Positions 8,420 through 19,292 are shown, numbered from the stretch's first letter. The stretch: 64,000 bases of DNA from Stakelama saccharophila (GCF_032229225.1 NZ_CP135076.1:1531001-1595000), one strand, 5' to 3'. The notes: generated from the letters alone by a model not told the origin. Numbers and translations are program-made.

Positions 8420-9682
8420 ATGGCCGACGCCAAACGCCACCCCGTGCCCGAAGGAGCGACGGGGGTATTGGTTCTGGCGAACGGAGACGTGCTGTGGGGC
8501 AGGGGATTCGGCGCGGAAGGCGCGGCGGTCGGCGAGGTCTGCTTCAACACCGCGATGACCGGCTATCAGGAGGTGATGACCGATCCCTCTTATGCCGGGC
8601 AGATCATCACCTTCACCTTTCCGCATATCGGCAATGTCGGCACCAATGCCGAGGACATCGAGGCGAACGACCCGCACGCGCTGGGCATGATCGTGCGCGA
8701 GGACGTGACCGAGCCGAGCAATTTCCGCTCGGTCGATAGGCTCGACCAATGGATGGCGACGCACGAGCGTATCGGCCTTTCCGGCATCGACACGCGCGCG
8801 CTGACCCGGCGTATCCGGGCAGGTGGTGCGCCCAGCGGCGTGATCGCGCATTCGAAAGCGGGGCGGTTCGACATTCCCAAGCTGCTCCAGATGGCGCGCG
8901 ACTGGCCGGGGCTGGAGGGGATGGACCTTGCGAAAGAGGTCACGACCGAGACGCATTACGGCTGGGAAGGCGGCGTGTGGCGGCTGGGCTTCGGATATGA
9001 GGGCGAGGGGGAACGTGTCTCGACTTCGCTCGACACGAACGGAGAAGGGCGCGGCGCCTCCGCAAAAGAACCGCTGGTTTCGAGCGAAGTCGAGAAACCC
9101 GAGGCTGGTATCCGCCCCCATGTCGTCGCGATCGATTACGGCGCCAAGCGCAACATCTATCGCAACCTGGTGAAGGCCGGCGCGAAGGTTTCCGTGCTGC
9201 CCGCCACCGCCAGCTTCGACGATGTCATGGCGCTGCAGCCCGACGGCATCTTCCTGTCGAACGGCCCCGGCGATCCGGCGGCGACGGGCGAATATGCCGT
9301 GCCGGTGATCCGCAAGCTGATCGAGACCGGACTGCCGATCTTCGGCATCTGCCTAGGTCACCAGCTCCTCGCGCTCGCGGTGGGTGCGGAGACGACCAAG
9401 ATGTTCCAAGGGCATCGCGGCGCCAACCATCCGGTCAAGCGGCTAAGCGACGGCGTGGTCGAGATCACCAGCATGAACCACGGCTTTTCGGTAAAGGGCG
9501 ATACGCTGCCCAAGGGTGCGCGCGAGACGCATGTGTCGCTATTCGACGGCTCCAACGCCGGGTTCGAGCTGACCGACAAGCCTGTCTTCGCCGTCCAGTA
9601 CCACCCCGAAGCCAGCCCGGGACCTCAGGACAGCTTCTACCTGTTCGAGCGGTTTGTGGGGATGTTGGAGGCAAGTTCGTGA
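8420..9682 (+). CDS. carA: Carbamoyl-phosphate synthase small (glutaminase) subunit, with in-frame repeat insertion
   Basis: Releases ammonia from glutamine and passes it to CarB for carbamoyl phosphate synthesis, which feeds arginine and pyrimidine synthesis. The N-terminal domain has GYQEVMTDPSYAGQIITFTF. The class I amidotransferase triad is visible: Cys311 in GICLGHQLLALA, and His395 and Glu397 in YHPEASPGPQDS. The ATG at 8420 has an AGGAG upstream. At 420 residues it is about 30 longer than usual. The excess falls at residues ~198-230, between the N-terminal domain and RPHVVAIDYGAKRN, and is encoded by a pair of palindromic repeat units (9014-9099). The stop overlaps the next gene's GTG. 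Confidence 0.97.
   Translation: MADAKRHPVPEGATGVLVLANGDVLWGRGFGAEGAAVGEVCFNTAMTGYQEVMTDPSYAGQIITFTFPHIGNVGTNAEDIEANDPHALGMIVREDVTEPSNFRSVDRLDQWMATHERIGLSGIDTRALTRRIRAGGAPSGVIAHSKAGRFDIPKLLQMARDWPGLEGMDLAKEVTTETHYGWEGGVWRLGFGYEGEGERVSTSLDTNGEGRGASAKEPLVSSEVEKPEAGIRPHVVAIDYGAKRNIYRNLVKAGAKVSVLPATASFDDVMALQPDGIFLSNGPGDPAATGEYAVPVIRKLIETGLPIFGICLGHQLLALAVGAETTKMFQGHRGANHPVKRLSDGVVEITSMNHGFSVKGDTLPKGARETHVSLFDGSNAGFELTDKPVFAVQYHPEASPGPQDSFYLFERFVGMLEASS
9014..9099. repeat. Palindromic repeat pair inserted in frame in carA
   Basis: Two 24-bp palindromic units of the same family lie head to head. Unit 1 (9014-9037) has CGTGTC / GACACG arms; unit 2 (9076-9099) has GGTTTC / GAAACC arms. Both share the core TCGACTTCGCTCGA, in opposite orientations. 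The 38 bp between them are GC-rich. The whole element is translated without a stop as residues ~198-230 of CarA. Confidence 0.85.
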
Positions 9683-10368
9683 AGGTCATGCGAACGCGAG
9701 AGTACGGCGAAATCGCGCTGTATATAATCTACCGTAACGCGATGATAGACGGGCACACTATCTCCAAAGAAGAGGACATTTTGGCTGGATTGGGCGAGCT
9801 TTCCAATGCTCCCCAATTGCGCCTAGCGCTAAATAGTCTTCTAGATCGTGAGCTGGTTGTAGACCCTTTCGATCGATCCCGAAAAAATCACGAAGTGCAA
9901 TATTTCATGCTCACTGATGCCGGAATTGATCTTGTCGAACAGCGTCTTCACGAGGAAGAGAATTCGGCCCCAGCGTTATTTCGCGATGGTGAGTTTGGCG
10001 CGTTTGAAGAAGATTGGGTTAGCGTAACGATCGACTTTGATGAAGTTGCGCCTGCATCAGATAGATTCGTATCTAAATCAGACAATGAAGCGGCGTATCA
10101 AGAGGCCATCGGAAGTTTGGCCAAACTAGAAGACGAGCTAGCTACCAGCAATGAGGCAGGCTCGATATTCGGAGACGAAAAACCAGTCGTTGAAACGGAA
10201 GTTTCGGTGCTTTTTACCTTGCTCGACAAAGGTCGGGTCAGAGCAGTGCCGGTAATAGAATATGCTAAACGCTGCTTAGGCTGGATAGCCGAAAAGGCAG
10301 GGGCAGCCTCGATTGGTGAATTAGCAAAACAAGCTCTGCTCGCTATCCTACATTGGTTGTCTCACTAA
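9679..10368 (+). CDS. Unknown accessory protein nested between carA and carB (winged-helix-like N-terminus)
   Basis: I do not recognise a characterised family. The base composition is clearly AT-richer than all neighbours (for example TATATAATC near its start), with many codons rarely used in the window, so it was probably acquired. Residues ~1-90 resemble a winged-helix domain ([44 protein letters not shown]). The middle carries [10 protein letters not shown], which I associate from memory with uncharacterised accessory proteins of alphaproteobacteria. The C-terminus is amphipathic helices ([16 protein letters not shown]). A GGAGG lies 7 nt before the GTG start. The start overlaps the carA stop and its TAA overlaps the carB ATG, so the carAB operon stays translationally linked. 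Confidence 0.85.
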   Translation: MKVMRTREYGEIALYIIYRNAMIDGHTISKEEDILAGLGELSNAPQLRLALNSLLDRELVVDPFDRSRKNHEVQYFMLTDAGIDLVEQRLHEEENSAPALFRDGEFGAFEEDWVSVTIDFDEVAPASDRFVSKSDNEAAYQEAIGSLAKLEDELATSNEAGSIFGDEKPVVETEVSVLFTLLDKGRVRAVPVIEYAKRCLGWIAEKAGAASIGELAKQALLAILHWLSH

Positions 10369-13300
10369 TGCCCAAACGCACTGACATTTCCTCCATCCTC
10401 ATCATCGGTGCCGGTCCGATCATCATCGGGCAGGCGTGCGAGTTCGATTATTCGGGTACGCAGGCGATCAAGGCGCTGCGCGAGGAGGGTTACCGGATCG
10501 TCCTCGTCAATTCGAACCCGGCGACGATCATGACCGATCCCGAACTGGCGGACGCGACCTATGTCGAGCCGATCACGCCCGAGATCGTCGCCAAGATCAT
10601 CGAGAAGGAACGACCCGACGCCGTCCTGCCGACGATGGGTGGGCAGACCGCGCTCAATACCGCGCTCGCGCTCGACCGCGACGGCACGCTGGAAAAGTTC
10701 GGCTGCCAGATGATCGGCGCCAATGCCGAGGCGATCGACAAGGCCGAGGACCGCGAGAAATTCCGCGCGGCGATGGATAAGATCGGGCTCGAAAGCCCGC
10801 GCGCCGCGATCGCCGCCGCGCCCGAGATCACGGACGCAAACGGCCGCGTCGTCGGTTATGACCGCCCACGCGGCGTCGTGCGTGCGATGGAGCTGATGGA
10901 TGAGATCGGCTTGCCCGCGATCATCCGCCCGGCCTTCACGCTGGGCGGCACCGGCGGCGGCGTCGCGTATAATCGCGAGGAATTCGAGCATTATGCCCGC
11001 ACCGGCATCGAGGCGTCGCCGGTCGGCCAGATCCTGATCGACGAGTCGCTGCTCGGCTGGAAGGAATATGAGATGGAGGTGGTCCGCGACCGCGCGGACA
11101 ACTGCATCATCATCTGCGCGATCGAGAATGTCGATCCGATGGGCGTGCATACGGGCGATTCGATCACCGTCGCACCGGCGCTGACGCTGACCGACAAGGA
11201 ATATCAGGTCATGCGCAATGCCAGCCTGGCGGTGCTCCGCGAAATCGGCGTCGAAACAGGCGGTTCCAACGTACAGTTCGCAGTGAATCCGAAGGACGGC
11301 CGGCTGGTCGTCATCGAGATGAACCCGCGCGTGTCGCGCTCTTCGGCGCTGGCGTCGAAGGCGACGGGCTTCCCGATCGCCAAGGTCGCGGCGAAGCTGG
11401 CGGTGGGCTACACGCTTGACGAGATCGACAACGACATCACCGGCGTCACCCCGGCATCGTTCGAGCCGACGATTGATTATGTCGTGACCAAGATCCCGCG
11501 CTTCGCATTCGAGAAGTTCAAGGGCGCCGAACCCGTGCTCGCCACCGCGATGAAATCGGTGGGCGAGGTGATGGCGATCGGCCGCAACATCCACGAATCG
11601 ATGCAGAAGGCGCTGCGCGGGCTGGAAACGGGGCTTGCGGGCTTCGATCCCGTGGAGCGGCTGGTCGGGGCGACGCGGCCGGTGATCGAGGCGGCGCTGG
11701 CCAAGCCGACGCCGGAGCGGTTGCTGGTAACGGCGCAGGCGCTGCGCGAGGGTTTCACCGTGGCCGAAGTGCAGGCGATCACGAAATACGATCCCTGGTT
11801 CCTGGAACGTATCGCCGAGATCGTGCGGGCCGAAGAAGCGGTGTGCCGGGACGGTCTGCCGCAGGAGGCGGCCGGTATGCGCAAGCTGAAATCCATGGGC
11901 TTTTCGGATAAGCGGCTGGCGGCGCTGGCGCTGCAATCGGCCAATCTGCGCCACGGCAGCGAGGACGCGATCGCGCGCGGATCGGGGCTGATCCACGAAG
12001 CGGTCAAGGCGATGACCGGCGGCGTGACCGAGGATGAGGTGCGCCGCGCGCGGCACCGCATGGGCGTGCGGCCGGTCTATAAGCGCATCGACACCTGCGC
12101 GGCCGAGTTCGAGGCGAAGACGCCGTACATGTATTCGACCTATGAGGCTCCCAGTTTCGGCGCACCCGAAAACGAGGCGATGCCCAGCGACCGAAAAAAG
12201 ATCGTGATCCTGGGCGGCGGGCCGAACCGTATCGGACAGGGGATCGAGTTCGATTATTGCTGCTGCCACGCCTGTTTCGCGCTGGAGGAAGCCGGGTTCG
12301 AGACCATCATGGTCAACTGCAATCCCGAAACGGTGTCGACCGATTACGATACGTCCGACCGGCTGTATTTCGAGCCGCTGACGGTCGAGGACGTGCTGGA
12401 GATCCTGCACGTCGAGCAGTCGAACGGTACGCTTGCCGGCGTGATCGTCCAGTTCGGCGGACAGACGCCGCTCAGCCTCGCCCGTGCGCTGGAAGAAGCG
12501 GGCATCCCGATCCTGGGCACCGCGCCGGATGCGATCGACCTGGCCGAGGACCGCGAACGCTTTGCCGCGCTGGTGGCGAAGCTCAAGCTGAAGCAGCCCG
12601 ACAACGGTATCGCGCGCAGTCGCGAGGAGGCGATCGCGGTGGCCGAGCGCATCGGCTATCCGGTGCTGACGCGGCCGAGCTATGTGCTCGGCGGGCGCGC
12701 GATGGAGATCGTGGATTCGACCCGCCAGCTCGAGGAATATATCGAGACGGCCGTGCAGGTGTCGGGCGAGAGCCCGGTGCTGATCGACCAATATCTGCGC
12801 GATGCGATCGAGGTCGATGTCGACGCCGTCGCCGATGGCAAGGATGTCGTGGTCGCTGGCGTGCTTCAGCATATCGAGGAAGCCGGTGTGCATTCGGGCG
12901 ACAGCGCCTGCGCCATCCCGCCGCACAGCCTTCCGCAAGACATCGTCGCGGAAATCGAGAAACAGACCGAGGCGCTGGCGCGTGCGCTGAAAGTGCGCGG
13001 GCTGATGAACATCCAGTTCGCGGTTAAGGCGGGCGAGGTCTATCTGATCGAGGTCAATCCGCGTGCCAGCCGCACCGTTCCCTTCGTCGCCAAGGCGATC
13101 GGCGCGCCCATCGCGAAGATCGCCGCGCGGGTGATGGCGGGCGAAAAACTCGCCGACCTGCCGACCATCGACCGCGCGATCGACTATGTCGCGGTCAAGG
13201 AAGCCGTCTTTCCCTGGGGGCGCTTTCCCGGCGTCGATCCCGTGCTGTCACCGGAAATGAAGAGCACCGGTGAAGTGATGGGAATCGATGATGATTTTGC

Positions 13301-13757
13301 CGTCGCTTTTGCCAAATCCCAGCTCGGTGCCGGCGTAACGTTGCCGGAGCGGGGGACGCTGTTCGTCAGCGTGAAGGACAGCGACAAGCCGGTGATCGTC
13401 GCGGGGGTCCGGATGCTCGCCGAGCACGGCTTCACCATCATCGCCACCGGTGGCACGGCGGACTATCTGGAACGGCAGGGTATCGCGATCGAGCGGGTCA
13501 ACAAGGTGGCGCAGGGGCGCCCGCACATCGTCGACCGGATCCTGGACGGGCGGGTCGACCTGGTCTTCAATACGACCGAGGGATGGCAGTCGCTTCAGGA
13601 TTCCAAGTCCATCCGCGCATCCGCCGTCAGCCAGAAGGTGCCCTATTTCACCACGGCACCCGCCAGTAATGCCGCGGCGCAGGCGATCGTGGCGCTGTCG
13701 CAACACTCCCTTGAAGTGCGGTCGTTGCAAACCTATTATTCGCGTTCGCACAATTGA
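10368..13757 (+). CDS. carB: Carbamoyl-phosphate synthase large subunit
   Basis: Makes carbamoyl phosphate from bicarbonate, ammonia supplied by CarA, and two ATP. It has 1129 residues. Two homologous ATP-grasp halves are evident: the first begins [20 protein letters not shown], the second [20 protein letters not shown] near residue 605. Both carry the GGxx[21 protein letters not shown] ATP-binding signatures. The C-terminal MGS-like allosteric domain begins near [20 protein letters not shown]. The ATG at 10368 shares its A with the TAA of the inserted upstream gene. Confidence 0.98.
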   Translation: MPKRTDISSILIIGAGPIIIGQACEFDYSGTQAIKALREEGYRIVLVNSNPATIMTDPELADATYVEPITPEIVAKIIEKERPDAVLPTMGGQTALNTALALDRDGTLEKFGCQMIGANAEAIDKAEDREKFRAAMDKIGLESPRAAIAAAPEITDANGRVVGYDRPRGVVRAMELMDEIGLPAIIRPAFTLGGTGGGVAYNREEFEHYARTGIEASPVGQILIDESLLGWKEYEMEVVRDRADNCIIICAIENVDPMGVHTGDSITVAPALTLTDKEYQVMRNASLAVLREIGVETGGSNVQFAVNPKDGRLVVIEMNPRVSRSSALASKATGFPIAKVAAKLAVGYTLDEIDNDITGVTPASFEPTIDYVVTKIPRFAFEKFKGAEPVLATAMKSVGEVMAIGRNIHESMQKALRGLETGLAGFDPVERLVGATRPVIEAALAKPTPERLLVTAQALREGFTVAEVQAITKYDPWFLERIAEIVRAEEAVCRDGLPQEAAGMRKLKSMGFSDKRLAALALQSANLRHGSEDAIARGSGLIHEAVKAMTGGVTEDEVRRARHRMGVRPVYKRIDTCAAEFEAKTPYMYSTYEAPSFGAPENEAMPSDRKKIVILGGGPNRIGQGIEFDYCCCHACFALEEAGFETIMVNCNPETVSTDYDTSDRLYFEPLTVEDVLEILHVEQSNGTLAGVIVQFGGQTPLSLARALEEAGIPILGTAPDAIDLAEDRERFAALVAKLKLKQPDNGIARSREEAIAVAERIGYPVLTRPSYVLGGRAMEIVDSTRQLEEYIETAVQVSGESPVLIDQYLRDAIEVDVDAVADGKDVVVAGVLQHIEEAGVHSGDSACAIPPHSLPQDIVAEIEKQTEALARALKVRGLMNIQFAVKAGEVYLIEVNPRASRTVPFVAKAIGAPIAKIAARVMAGEKLADLPTIDRAIDYVAVKEAVFPWGRFPGVDPVLSPEMKSTGEVMGIDDDFAVAFAKSQLGAGVTLPERGTLFVSVKDSDKPVIVAGVRMLAEHGFTIIATGGTADYLERQGIAIERVNKVAQGRPHIVDRILDGRVDLVFNTTEGWQSLQDSKSIRASAVSQKVPYFTTAPASNAAAQAIVALSQHSLEVRSLQTYYSRSHN

Positions 13758-13841
13758 TTTCCCCCAACTCGGTTTAATGTGCGAGCGGCTCTGCGGCGAG
13801 ACGCTTGAGCCGGGGGACCGTGAGACAAGGATTGGAAGGTT

Positions 13842-14318
13842 ATGGCGACGGTCGAAAAGGTGCCAATGCTGGCCGAGGGCCACGCAAAGCTGACCGAGCA
13901 GCTCAAGGCGCTCAAGGCGGAACGCCCGCAGGTTGTGGACGCGATCGAGGAAGCGCGTGCGCACGGCGACCTTTCCGAAAACGCGGAATATCATGCCGCC
14001 AAGGAGCGGCAGGGGCAGATCGAAGCGTCGATCGCCGATATCGAGGACAAGCTGAGCCGCGCCCAGGTCATCGACCCCAGGGATCTGTCGGGCGACAAGA
14101 TCGTCTTCGGTGCGACCGTGACGCTGCTCGACGAGGACGACAAGCCGATAAAGTACCAGATCGTCGGCCCGACCGAGGCCGATGCCAAGGCGGGGCGCAT
14201 TTCCTATAATTCGCCGATGGGGCGCGGCTTGATCGGCAAACGTGTCGACGACGAGGTCGAGGTGACGGTGCCGTCGGGCGACCGCTATTACCTCGTATCG
14301 AAGATCGAGTTCATCTGA
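13842..14318 (+). CDS. greA: Transcription elongation factor GreA
   Basis: Rescues backtracked RNA polymerase by stimulating transcript cleavage. The 158-residue length is standard. The N-terminal coiled coil has [20 protein letters not shown] and the acidic tip residues in [20 protein letters not shown]; the C-terminal FKBP-like domain has [26 protein letters not shown] is just upstream of the ATG. It lies 84 bp after carB, followed 4 bp later by the rhomboid gene. Confidence 0.97.
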   Translation: MATVEKVPMLAEGHAKLTEQLKALKAERPQVVDAIEEARAHGDLSENAEYHAAKERQGQIEASIADIEDKLSRAQVIDPRDLSGDKIVFGATVTLLDEDDKPIKYQIVGPTEADAKAGRISYNSPMGRGLIGKRVDDEVEVTVPSGDRYYLVSKIEFI

Positions 14319-14322
14319 CCGG

Positions 14323-14961
14323 ATGCGCGCATTTGGCGCGCCTGTAACGCTCGGAATCGCGATGCTCACGGCCGTCGTGAGCATCGCGTTCCTGTTTTCG
14401 GGGGCGATCGACGCTGCGGCCATATGGGGCGGATTCATCCCGGCGCGGATCGGCGGCACGTCCCTGTTCGAGAGCTATTACCGACTTGCGCCGGCCGGTT
14501 TAACGCCGCTGACGGCCACGCTGGTCCATGCCGGGCTCCTGCACCTGGGGTTCAACATGGTGATGTTTCTATATACCGGCCGCGAAAGCGAGCGGGCGCT
14601 GGGCGGTACGGGCATTGCCATATTGTATCTGGCGGGAGCCTATGCCGCGGCGGCGGCGCAGTGGCTGGCCGGTCCCGATGTGCAGACACCGATGATCGGT
14701 GCGAGCGGCGCCATCTCCGCGATCGTGGGTGCCTATTCACTGCTTTATGGCCGGATGCGAGCGCGTGCGATCGGGCCGATACCGGCGCGGGCGGTGCATG
14801 TGCTGTGGCTGGCGGCGGCGTGGACGGGCCTCAACCTGCTGATCGGGATACTCAGCGCCGATACGGGGATGCCGATCGCGGCCGCGGCGCATGTCGGCGG
14901 GTTCGCCGCCGGCCTGCTGCTCGCGCGGCCGCTGCTGTCGCTGCGTCGCCGCTGGGTTTGA
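14323..14961 (+). CDS. Rhomboid-family intramembrane serine protease
   Basis: The 212-residue polytopic membrane protein has about six hydrophobic segments. The catalytic dyad fits Ser128 in the GASGAISAIVGAY motif and His190 in AAAHVGGFAAGLLLA. The membrane-embedded LVHAGLLHLGFNMVMFLY (His-x-x-x-Asn region) is also typical. It would cleave transmembrane segments of unknown substrates in the inner membrane. It starts 4 bp after greA and is probably cotranscribed with it. Confidence 0.9.
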   Translation: MRAFGAPVTLGIAMLTAVVSIAFLFSGAIDAAAIWGGFIPARIGGTSLFESYYRLAPAGLTPLTATLVHAGLLHLGFNMVMFLYTGRESERALGGTGIAILYLAGAYAAAAAQWLAGPDVQTPMIGASGAISAIVGAYSLLYGRMRARAIGPIPARAVHVLWLAAAWTGLNLLIGILSADTGMPIAAAAHVGGFAAGLLLARPLLSLRRRWV

Positions 14962-15336
14962 GCGGCTTGGGGCGTTACCGATCCGTTCGTGCTGAGCCTG
15001 TCGAGGGACCGCTCGTTCTTTCCACCCGCGCAGACCTTCAAGTTCAGGTCCGCGGAGCGACGAACCCGTCAGAGGCGAATGCTATCAGCTTTGCACACGA
15101 TCAGCCTGGACTCTCGGAGGTTCGGAACAAGGGCGGGAAGGCACGACGCTCTGCCTGATCCGGTCCAAAGGGTTCGGGATGACGAAAAGGTGCGCCCTTT
15201 CGTAGAGGTTCCGCGGAGGCGGGCTTGGTTGGGCCGTTCGGAAAAACCAGCCGGCGCATCCCGCCTTCGCGCGGGAATGACGAGAATAGCGAAATCTTGC
15301 TCGCGCGGCCCGCGGCTTCATTGTGCCGAGGCTGGC
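14962..15336. repeat. Intergenic mosaic of sphingomonad-type palindromic repeats
   Basis: This 375-bp gap between convergent genes holds no supportable gene. It contains a CCGTTCGTGCTGAGCCTGTC-type unit near 14993 (its first bases match a carA repeat unit read on the minus strand), a GGGTTCGGGATGACGAAAAG-type stretch near 15170, and a hairpin TCCCGC/GCGGGA at 15259-15276 followed by AATGACGA. It looks like accumulated REP-like debris. Confidence 0.55.
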
Positions 15337-15567
15337 CTAGTCCTCCCGCGTCAGGCCGGTTTCCGGCTCGAACAGGCGGTGGAGATGGGCCACGACATAT
15401 TTCATCTCGGCATCGTCGACGGTGCGCTGTGCCGCGGCGCGCCAGGCCTGTTCGGCGCTGGCATAATCGGGGAAGATCCCCACCATTTCGATTTCCTTGA
15501 GATTCGTGAAATCGAGCGTGGTGGGATCGCTGACGCGACCGCCGAACACGAAGTGCAGCTTGGTCAT
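15337..15567 (-). CDS. DUF4170 family protein
   Basis: The 76-residue soluble protein matches the DUF4170 family, common in sphingomonads and other alphaproteobacteria and of unknown function. It begins MTKLHFVFGGRVSDP and has FPDYASAEQAWRAAAQRTVD and AEMKYVVAHLHRLFEPE. The ATG at 15567 is preceded by CGGAGG; longer readings are not family-like. It lies downstream of the YqjD/YqjE-like operon on the same strand, 93 bp after the last gene. Confidence 0.88.
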   Translation of the reverse strand: MTKLHFVFGGRVSDPTTLDFTNLKEIEMVGIFPDYASAEQAWRAAAQRTVDDAEMKYVVAHLHRLFEPETGLTRED

Positions 15568-15660
15568 ACGGCCTCCGGAAGGAGAATGAGGGGAATCGGC
15601 GCCAGCGAATAGCCGCTGACGCCGATCACGCAATCCCCGAAGGGCAAGTTTCTGCGAAGC

Positions 15661-16113
15661 TCAGGCGGTTTTCTTGCCCGAGACCGCCGATTTGCCGGCG
15701 TCGCCCGCCGCCTTTGCGACGTGGCCGAAGATCGAGGAGGCCTTGCTCTTCGCCGTGCCCTTGTCGGGCGCAAGCGCTTCGAACTCTTCCTTGCCCGCGT
15801 CGCGCGCCGCGGCGGCTGCGGCGGTGGCGCCCTGGATCAACCGCTTGCCGGTGGAGCCGAACATTTCGGTCTCGCGCTCGGTACGGGGCAGAAGGACACC
15901 GGCCAACAGTCCGACGGCCGCACCGCCGACGAGCATGGCGAGCGGATTGCCGTCGAGGCTGTCGCCGGCATATCTGGTCGCCTTCCGACCCGTTTCGCGG
16001 GACTTGCCATAGGCCTTGCTGGCGCGGTCGCGAGTCTTGCTGATCGTATCGTCCGCCTTGCCGCGGATGCCGGATTGCGAGCTGTTGGCATTGGGCGTCT
16101 GCGTATCCGTCAT
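15661..16113 (-). CDS. Small YqjD/ElaB-like envelope protein, 150 aa
   Basis: A hydrophilic, helical protein with one short hydrophobic segment mid-way (NPLAMLVGGAAVGLLAGVLL). The flanks are Lys/Ala/Gly-rich (KTRDRASKAYGKSRETGRK; KSKASSIFGHVAKAAGDAGK). Sequence style matches the upstream 176-residue gene, so the two are probably paralogs. YqjD/ElaB proteins are stress-induced inner-membrane-anchored proteins that associate with ribosomes in Escherichia coli; the assignment here is by layout only. The AAAGGA before its ATG supports the start. Confidence 0.75.
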   Translation of the reverse strand: MTDTQTPNANSSQSGIRGKADDTISKTRDRASKAYGKSRETGRKATRYAGDSLDGNPLAMLVGGAAVGLLAGVLLPRTERETEMFGSTGKRLIQGATAAAAAARDAGKEEFEALAPDKGTAKSKASSIFGHVAKAAGDAGKSAVSGKKTA

Positions 16114-16186
16114 GTCGGACTTTCCTTTCTTGCGGGCCTCGTCACCGGGCTCATGGGATTCAAACTCTCGAAGGGGCGGGGCGGTT

Positions 16187-16465
16187 TCACGACCCTTTAT
16201 CGCACCGGCGGGCCAGCAGGCGCTTTGTCAGCCACGCACCGGCCAAGGCACCGGTCAGTGCGAGGGCAAGGCCGGGTCGCCGGCGCAAGGCCCACACTCC
16301 GCCGACGGCCAGAGCGCCGGCCTTCGACTTCGCGGTCGCCCCGGCTTGCGCCGCCAGGCGTTTCGGGCGCAACCGGTCCTTCAGCACATTGGCGGTCAGC
16401 AGGACGTCGTGCTTCGCCTCGCGCGCCTGTGCGGCGGCGGCATGGACAGCGGTTTCGTCGCTCAC
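16187..16465 (-). CDS. Small membrane protein of the Yqj-like cluster, 92 aa
   Basis: The short protein has an amphipathic N-terminal half (AREAKHDVLLTANVLKDRLR) and a C-terminal hydrophobic helix (PGLALALTGALAGAWLTKRL). It resembles DUF3618 or YqjK-type small proteins found with YqjE. The GTG start overlaps the stop of the upstream holin-like gene (GTGA), so it is translationally coupled. Function unknown. Confidence 0.75.
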   Translation of the reverse strand: MSDETAVHAAAAQAREAKHDVLLTANVLKDRLRPKRLAAQAGATAKSKAGALAVGGVWALRRRPGLALALTGALAGAWLTKRLLARRCDKGS

Positions 16466-16836
16466 ATTTCCTCCCGCTTGGTCGAGGCGGTGACCTGCTG
16501 CATCCGTCGTATCGCCGCGCGAACCAGAAGGCCGGCGGTCGCAAGCGTAACGCCGATCACGATGACGATCGACCAGACGATGCCGACGACAGGCATCAGC
16601 GCGATGATCAGGCCCACCAACAAGGCGATCAGCGCGGCATTGGCCAGCACCGCACCGGCGATGCCGAAGGCCGCCGCCATCTTCGCGGCATCGAGCCGGT
16701 CGCGCAGAAGCGTCTTGTAGAAGCCGATTTCGGCACGCGCCCAGTCCCTGCTTTCGCGGAACAGTTGTGCGATCAGCGCGCCGGTGCCGAGTTCTTCGGG
16801 ATTCCTTTCGTTCACGTCGCTGCCGAGCCGGTTCAA
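16462..16836 (-). CDS. YqjE-like phage-holin-superfamily membrane protein (DUF1469)
   Basis: 124 residues with two adjacent transmembrane helices (AAAFGIAGAVLANAALIALL and VVGIVWSIVIVIGVTLATAG) after a charged helix (FRESRDWARAEIGFYKTLL). This is the layout of the YqjE/DUF1469 holin-superfamily proteins. The start is a TTG overlapping the upstream stop; an in-frame GTG at 16815 is an alternative, and neither has a strong ribosome binding site. It is the second gene of a four-gene operon. Confidence 0.8.
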   Translation of the reverse strand: MNRLGSDVNERNPEELGTGALIAQLFRESRDWARAEIGFYKTLLRDRLDAAKMAAAFGIAGAVLANAALIALLVGLIIALMPVVGIVWSIVIVIGVTLATAGLLVRAAIRRMQQVTASTKREEM

Positions 16837-17363
16837 TCGGCGCCGTCGTGATCGAAGCCCGACTTCAGGATCCGGGCGAAGACGAAGCCGAGGGCGGCCG
16901 CCGTGCCGATGGCGACGGCGGGACTCTTGCGAACGAAGTCGCGCACGTCATCGAGCAGTTCGTCCACCTCCCTGCTTTCCAGGGTGGCGGCGAAGTCCGA
17001 TACGGAACCCGCGGCCTGACGCGCATATTTTCCGTATTCGGCGCCGAACCGTTCGTCCACGGAACCGGCCGCCTCCTCCATCATTCTGGACACGTCCCTG
17101 AGCGTGCCCGTCGCTTTCGTCTTGCCCTCGCTTGCGTAGCTGCGCGCCTTGCCGGCGGCTTCGCGCGACGCCTTGGATGCTTCTTCCTTCACCATGTCCC
17201 TGGCGCTCTTGCGCGGCATATCGCTGCCTTCGCCAGCCGTCTTCGCCGGATCGGCGGGCTTCGGACCGGTCGCCTTCGGCTGCGGCGGCTTTGGCGCCTT
17301 TGGCGGCTTGGCATCACCCGGACCGTCCTTGACGGGCGCGGCGGGAATCTTGTCGTCGGCCAT
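16833..17363 (-). CDS. YqjD/ElaB-like (DUF883-type) membrane-anchored stress protein
   Basis: The 176-residue protein begins with a Pro/Lys-rich region (KPPKAPKPPQPKATGPKP). An Ala/Lys/Glu-rich helical middle follows, then one C-terminal membrane segment (SPAVAIGTAAALGFVFARIL) after LDDVRDFVRKSP, the hallmark of the DUF883/YqjD tail. It heads the operon and is followed by a YqjE-like gene, the same order as yqjD-yqjE in Escherichia coli. Likely inner-membrane and stress related; inference. Confidence 0.8.
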   Translation of the reverse strand: MADDKIPAAPVKDGPGDAKPPKAPKPPQPKATGPKPADPAKTAGEGSDMPRKSARDMVKEEASKASREAAGKARSYASEGKTKATGTLRDVSRMMEEAAGSVDERFGAEYGKYARQAAGSVSDFAATLESREVDELLDDVRDFVRKSPAVAIGTAAALGFVFARILKSGFDHDGAD

Positions 17364-17499
17364 ATAGAAACCCTTTCATCATTCAGGCGAAACAACCTCG
17401 AAGCAGTCGCGTGGTTCCATCCGCAGATGCGAATTGCCGACGCACCCGGTAATGGCTAGAGCCACGCCCGAATTCGCGCCGCCAACAGATATCAGGTAG

Positions 17500-18789
<1,290 letters not shown>

Positions 18790-18949
18790 AACCTGCGAAC
18801 CGTTGGCGACGGGCCGGTCTGCGTCAGCAGCAGAGCCCTCGCCAACGAGTAGGCCCAGCGTCAGTACCCCTAATCGAAGGCGAGGGGGCGAATCGATCCG
18901 CGGAGCGGGCGGGGCGCCGTGCTTCGGCGTCGATGCACAGCGAAAATCC

Positions 18950-18979
18950 TTGATTTACCGGCCGTGTCGGGCGAATATC
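18950..18979 (+). promoter_or_regulatory. Candidate promoter for ftsB
   Basis: TTGATT and AATATC are spaced by 18 bp. The -10 ends only 4 bp before the first possible ftsB ATG, so a leaderless mRNA or the later ATG at 19008 would be needed. Confidence 0.3.
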
Positions 18980-18983
18980 AGAT

Positions 18984-19292
18984 ATGCCCCGTTCCGCTCC
19001 CCTGACGATGCTGCGCCGCGCGAGCTTGCCGGCTGCGGCGATCGTTTCAATGGTCTTTTTCGGCTATTACGCGGTACTCGGCCCGAACGGCGTTCTGGCG
19101 TATCGCGATTATCAACATCAACTCGCGCAGCGGGAGGCGCGGTATGCGCGGCTCGATGCGGAGCGCGCCGATCTGCGCAACCGCAAGAAGCTGCTCGATC
19201 CGCGCCACGTCAATCCGGACCTGGCCGACGAACTGGTGCGCAAGGAGCTGAACGTCGTCCATCCGGACGAGAAGATCATTCCGCTCAACTGA
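18984..19292 (+). CDS. ftsB: Septum formation initiator FtsB
   Basis: A bitopic divisome protein that pairs with FtsL and FtsQ. 102 residues: a short cytoplasmic N-terminus, a membrane helix (LPAAAIVSMVFFGYYAVLGP), then a periplasmic coiled coil (YRDYQHQLAQREARYARLDA) and a conserved C-terminal NPDLADELVRKELNVVHPDE. Placement between eno and pdhA matches the common eno-ftsB arrangement. The start is uncertain: ATG at 19008 would remove eight residues; neither has a good ribosome binding site. Confidence 0.9.
   Translation: MPRSAPLTMLRRASLPAAAIVSMVFFGYYAVLGPNGVLAYRDYQHQLAQREARYARLDAERADLRNRKKLLDPRHVNPDLADELVRKELNVVHPDEKIIPLN

Noticed and set aside
10365..12938. Long minus-strand open frame opposite carB
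   Set aside because: His/Arg/Asp-rich shadow text; carB on the plus strand is complete.
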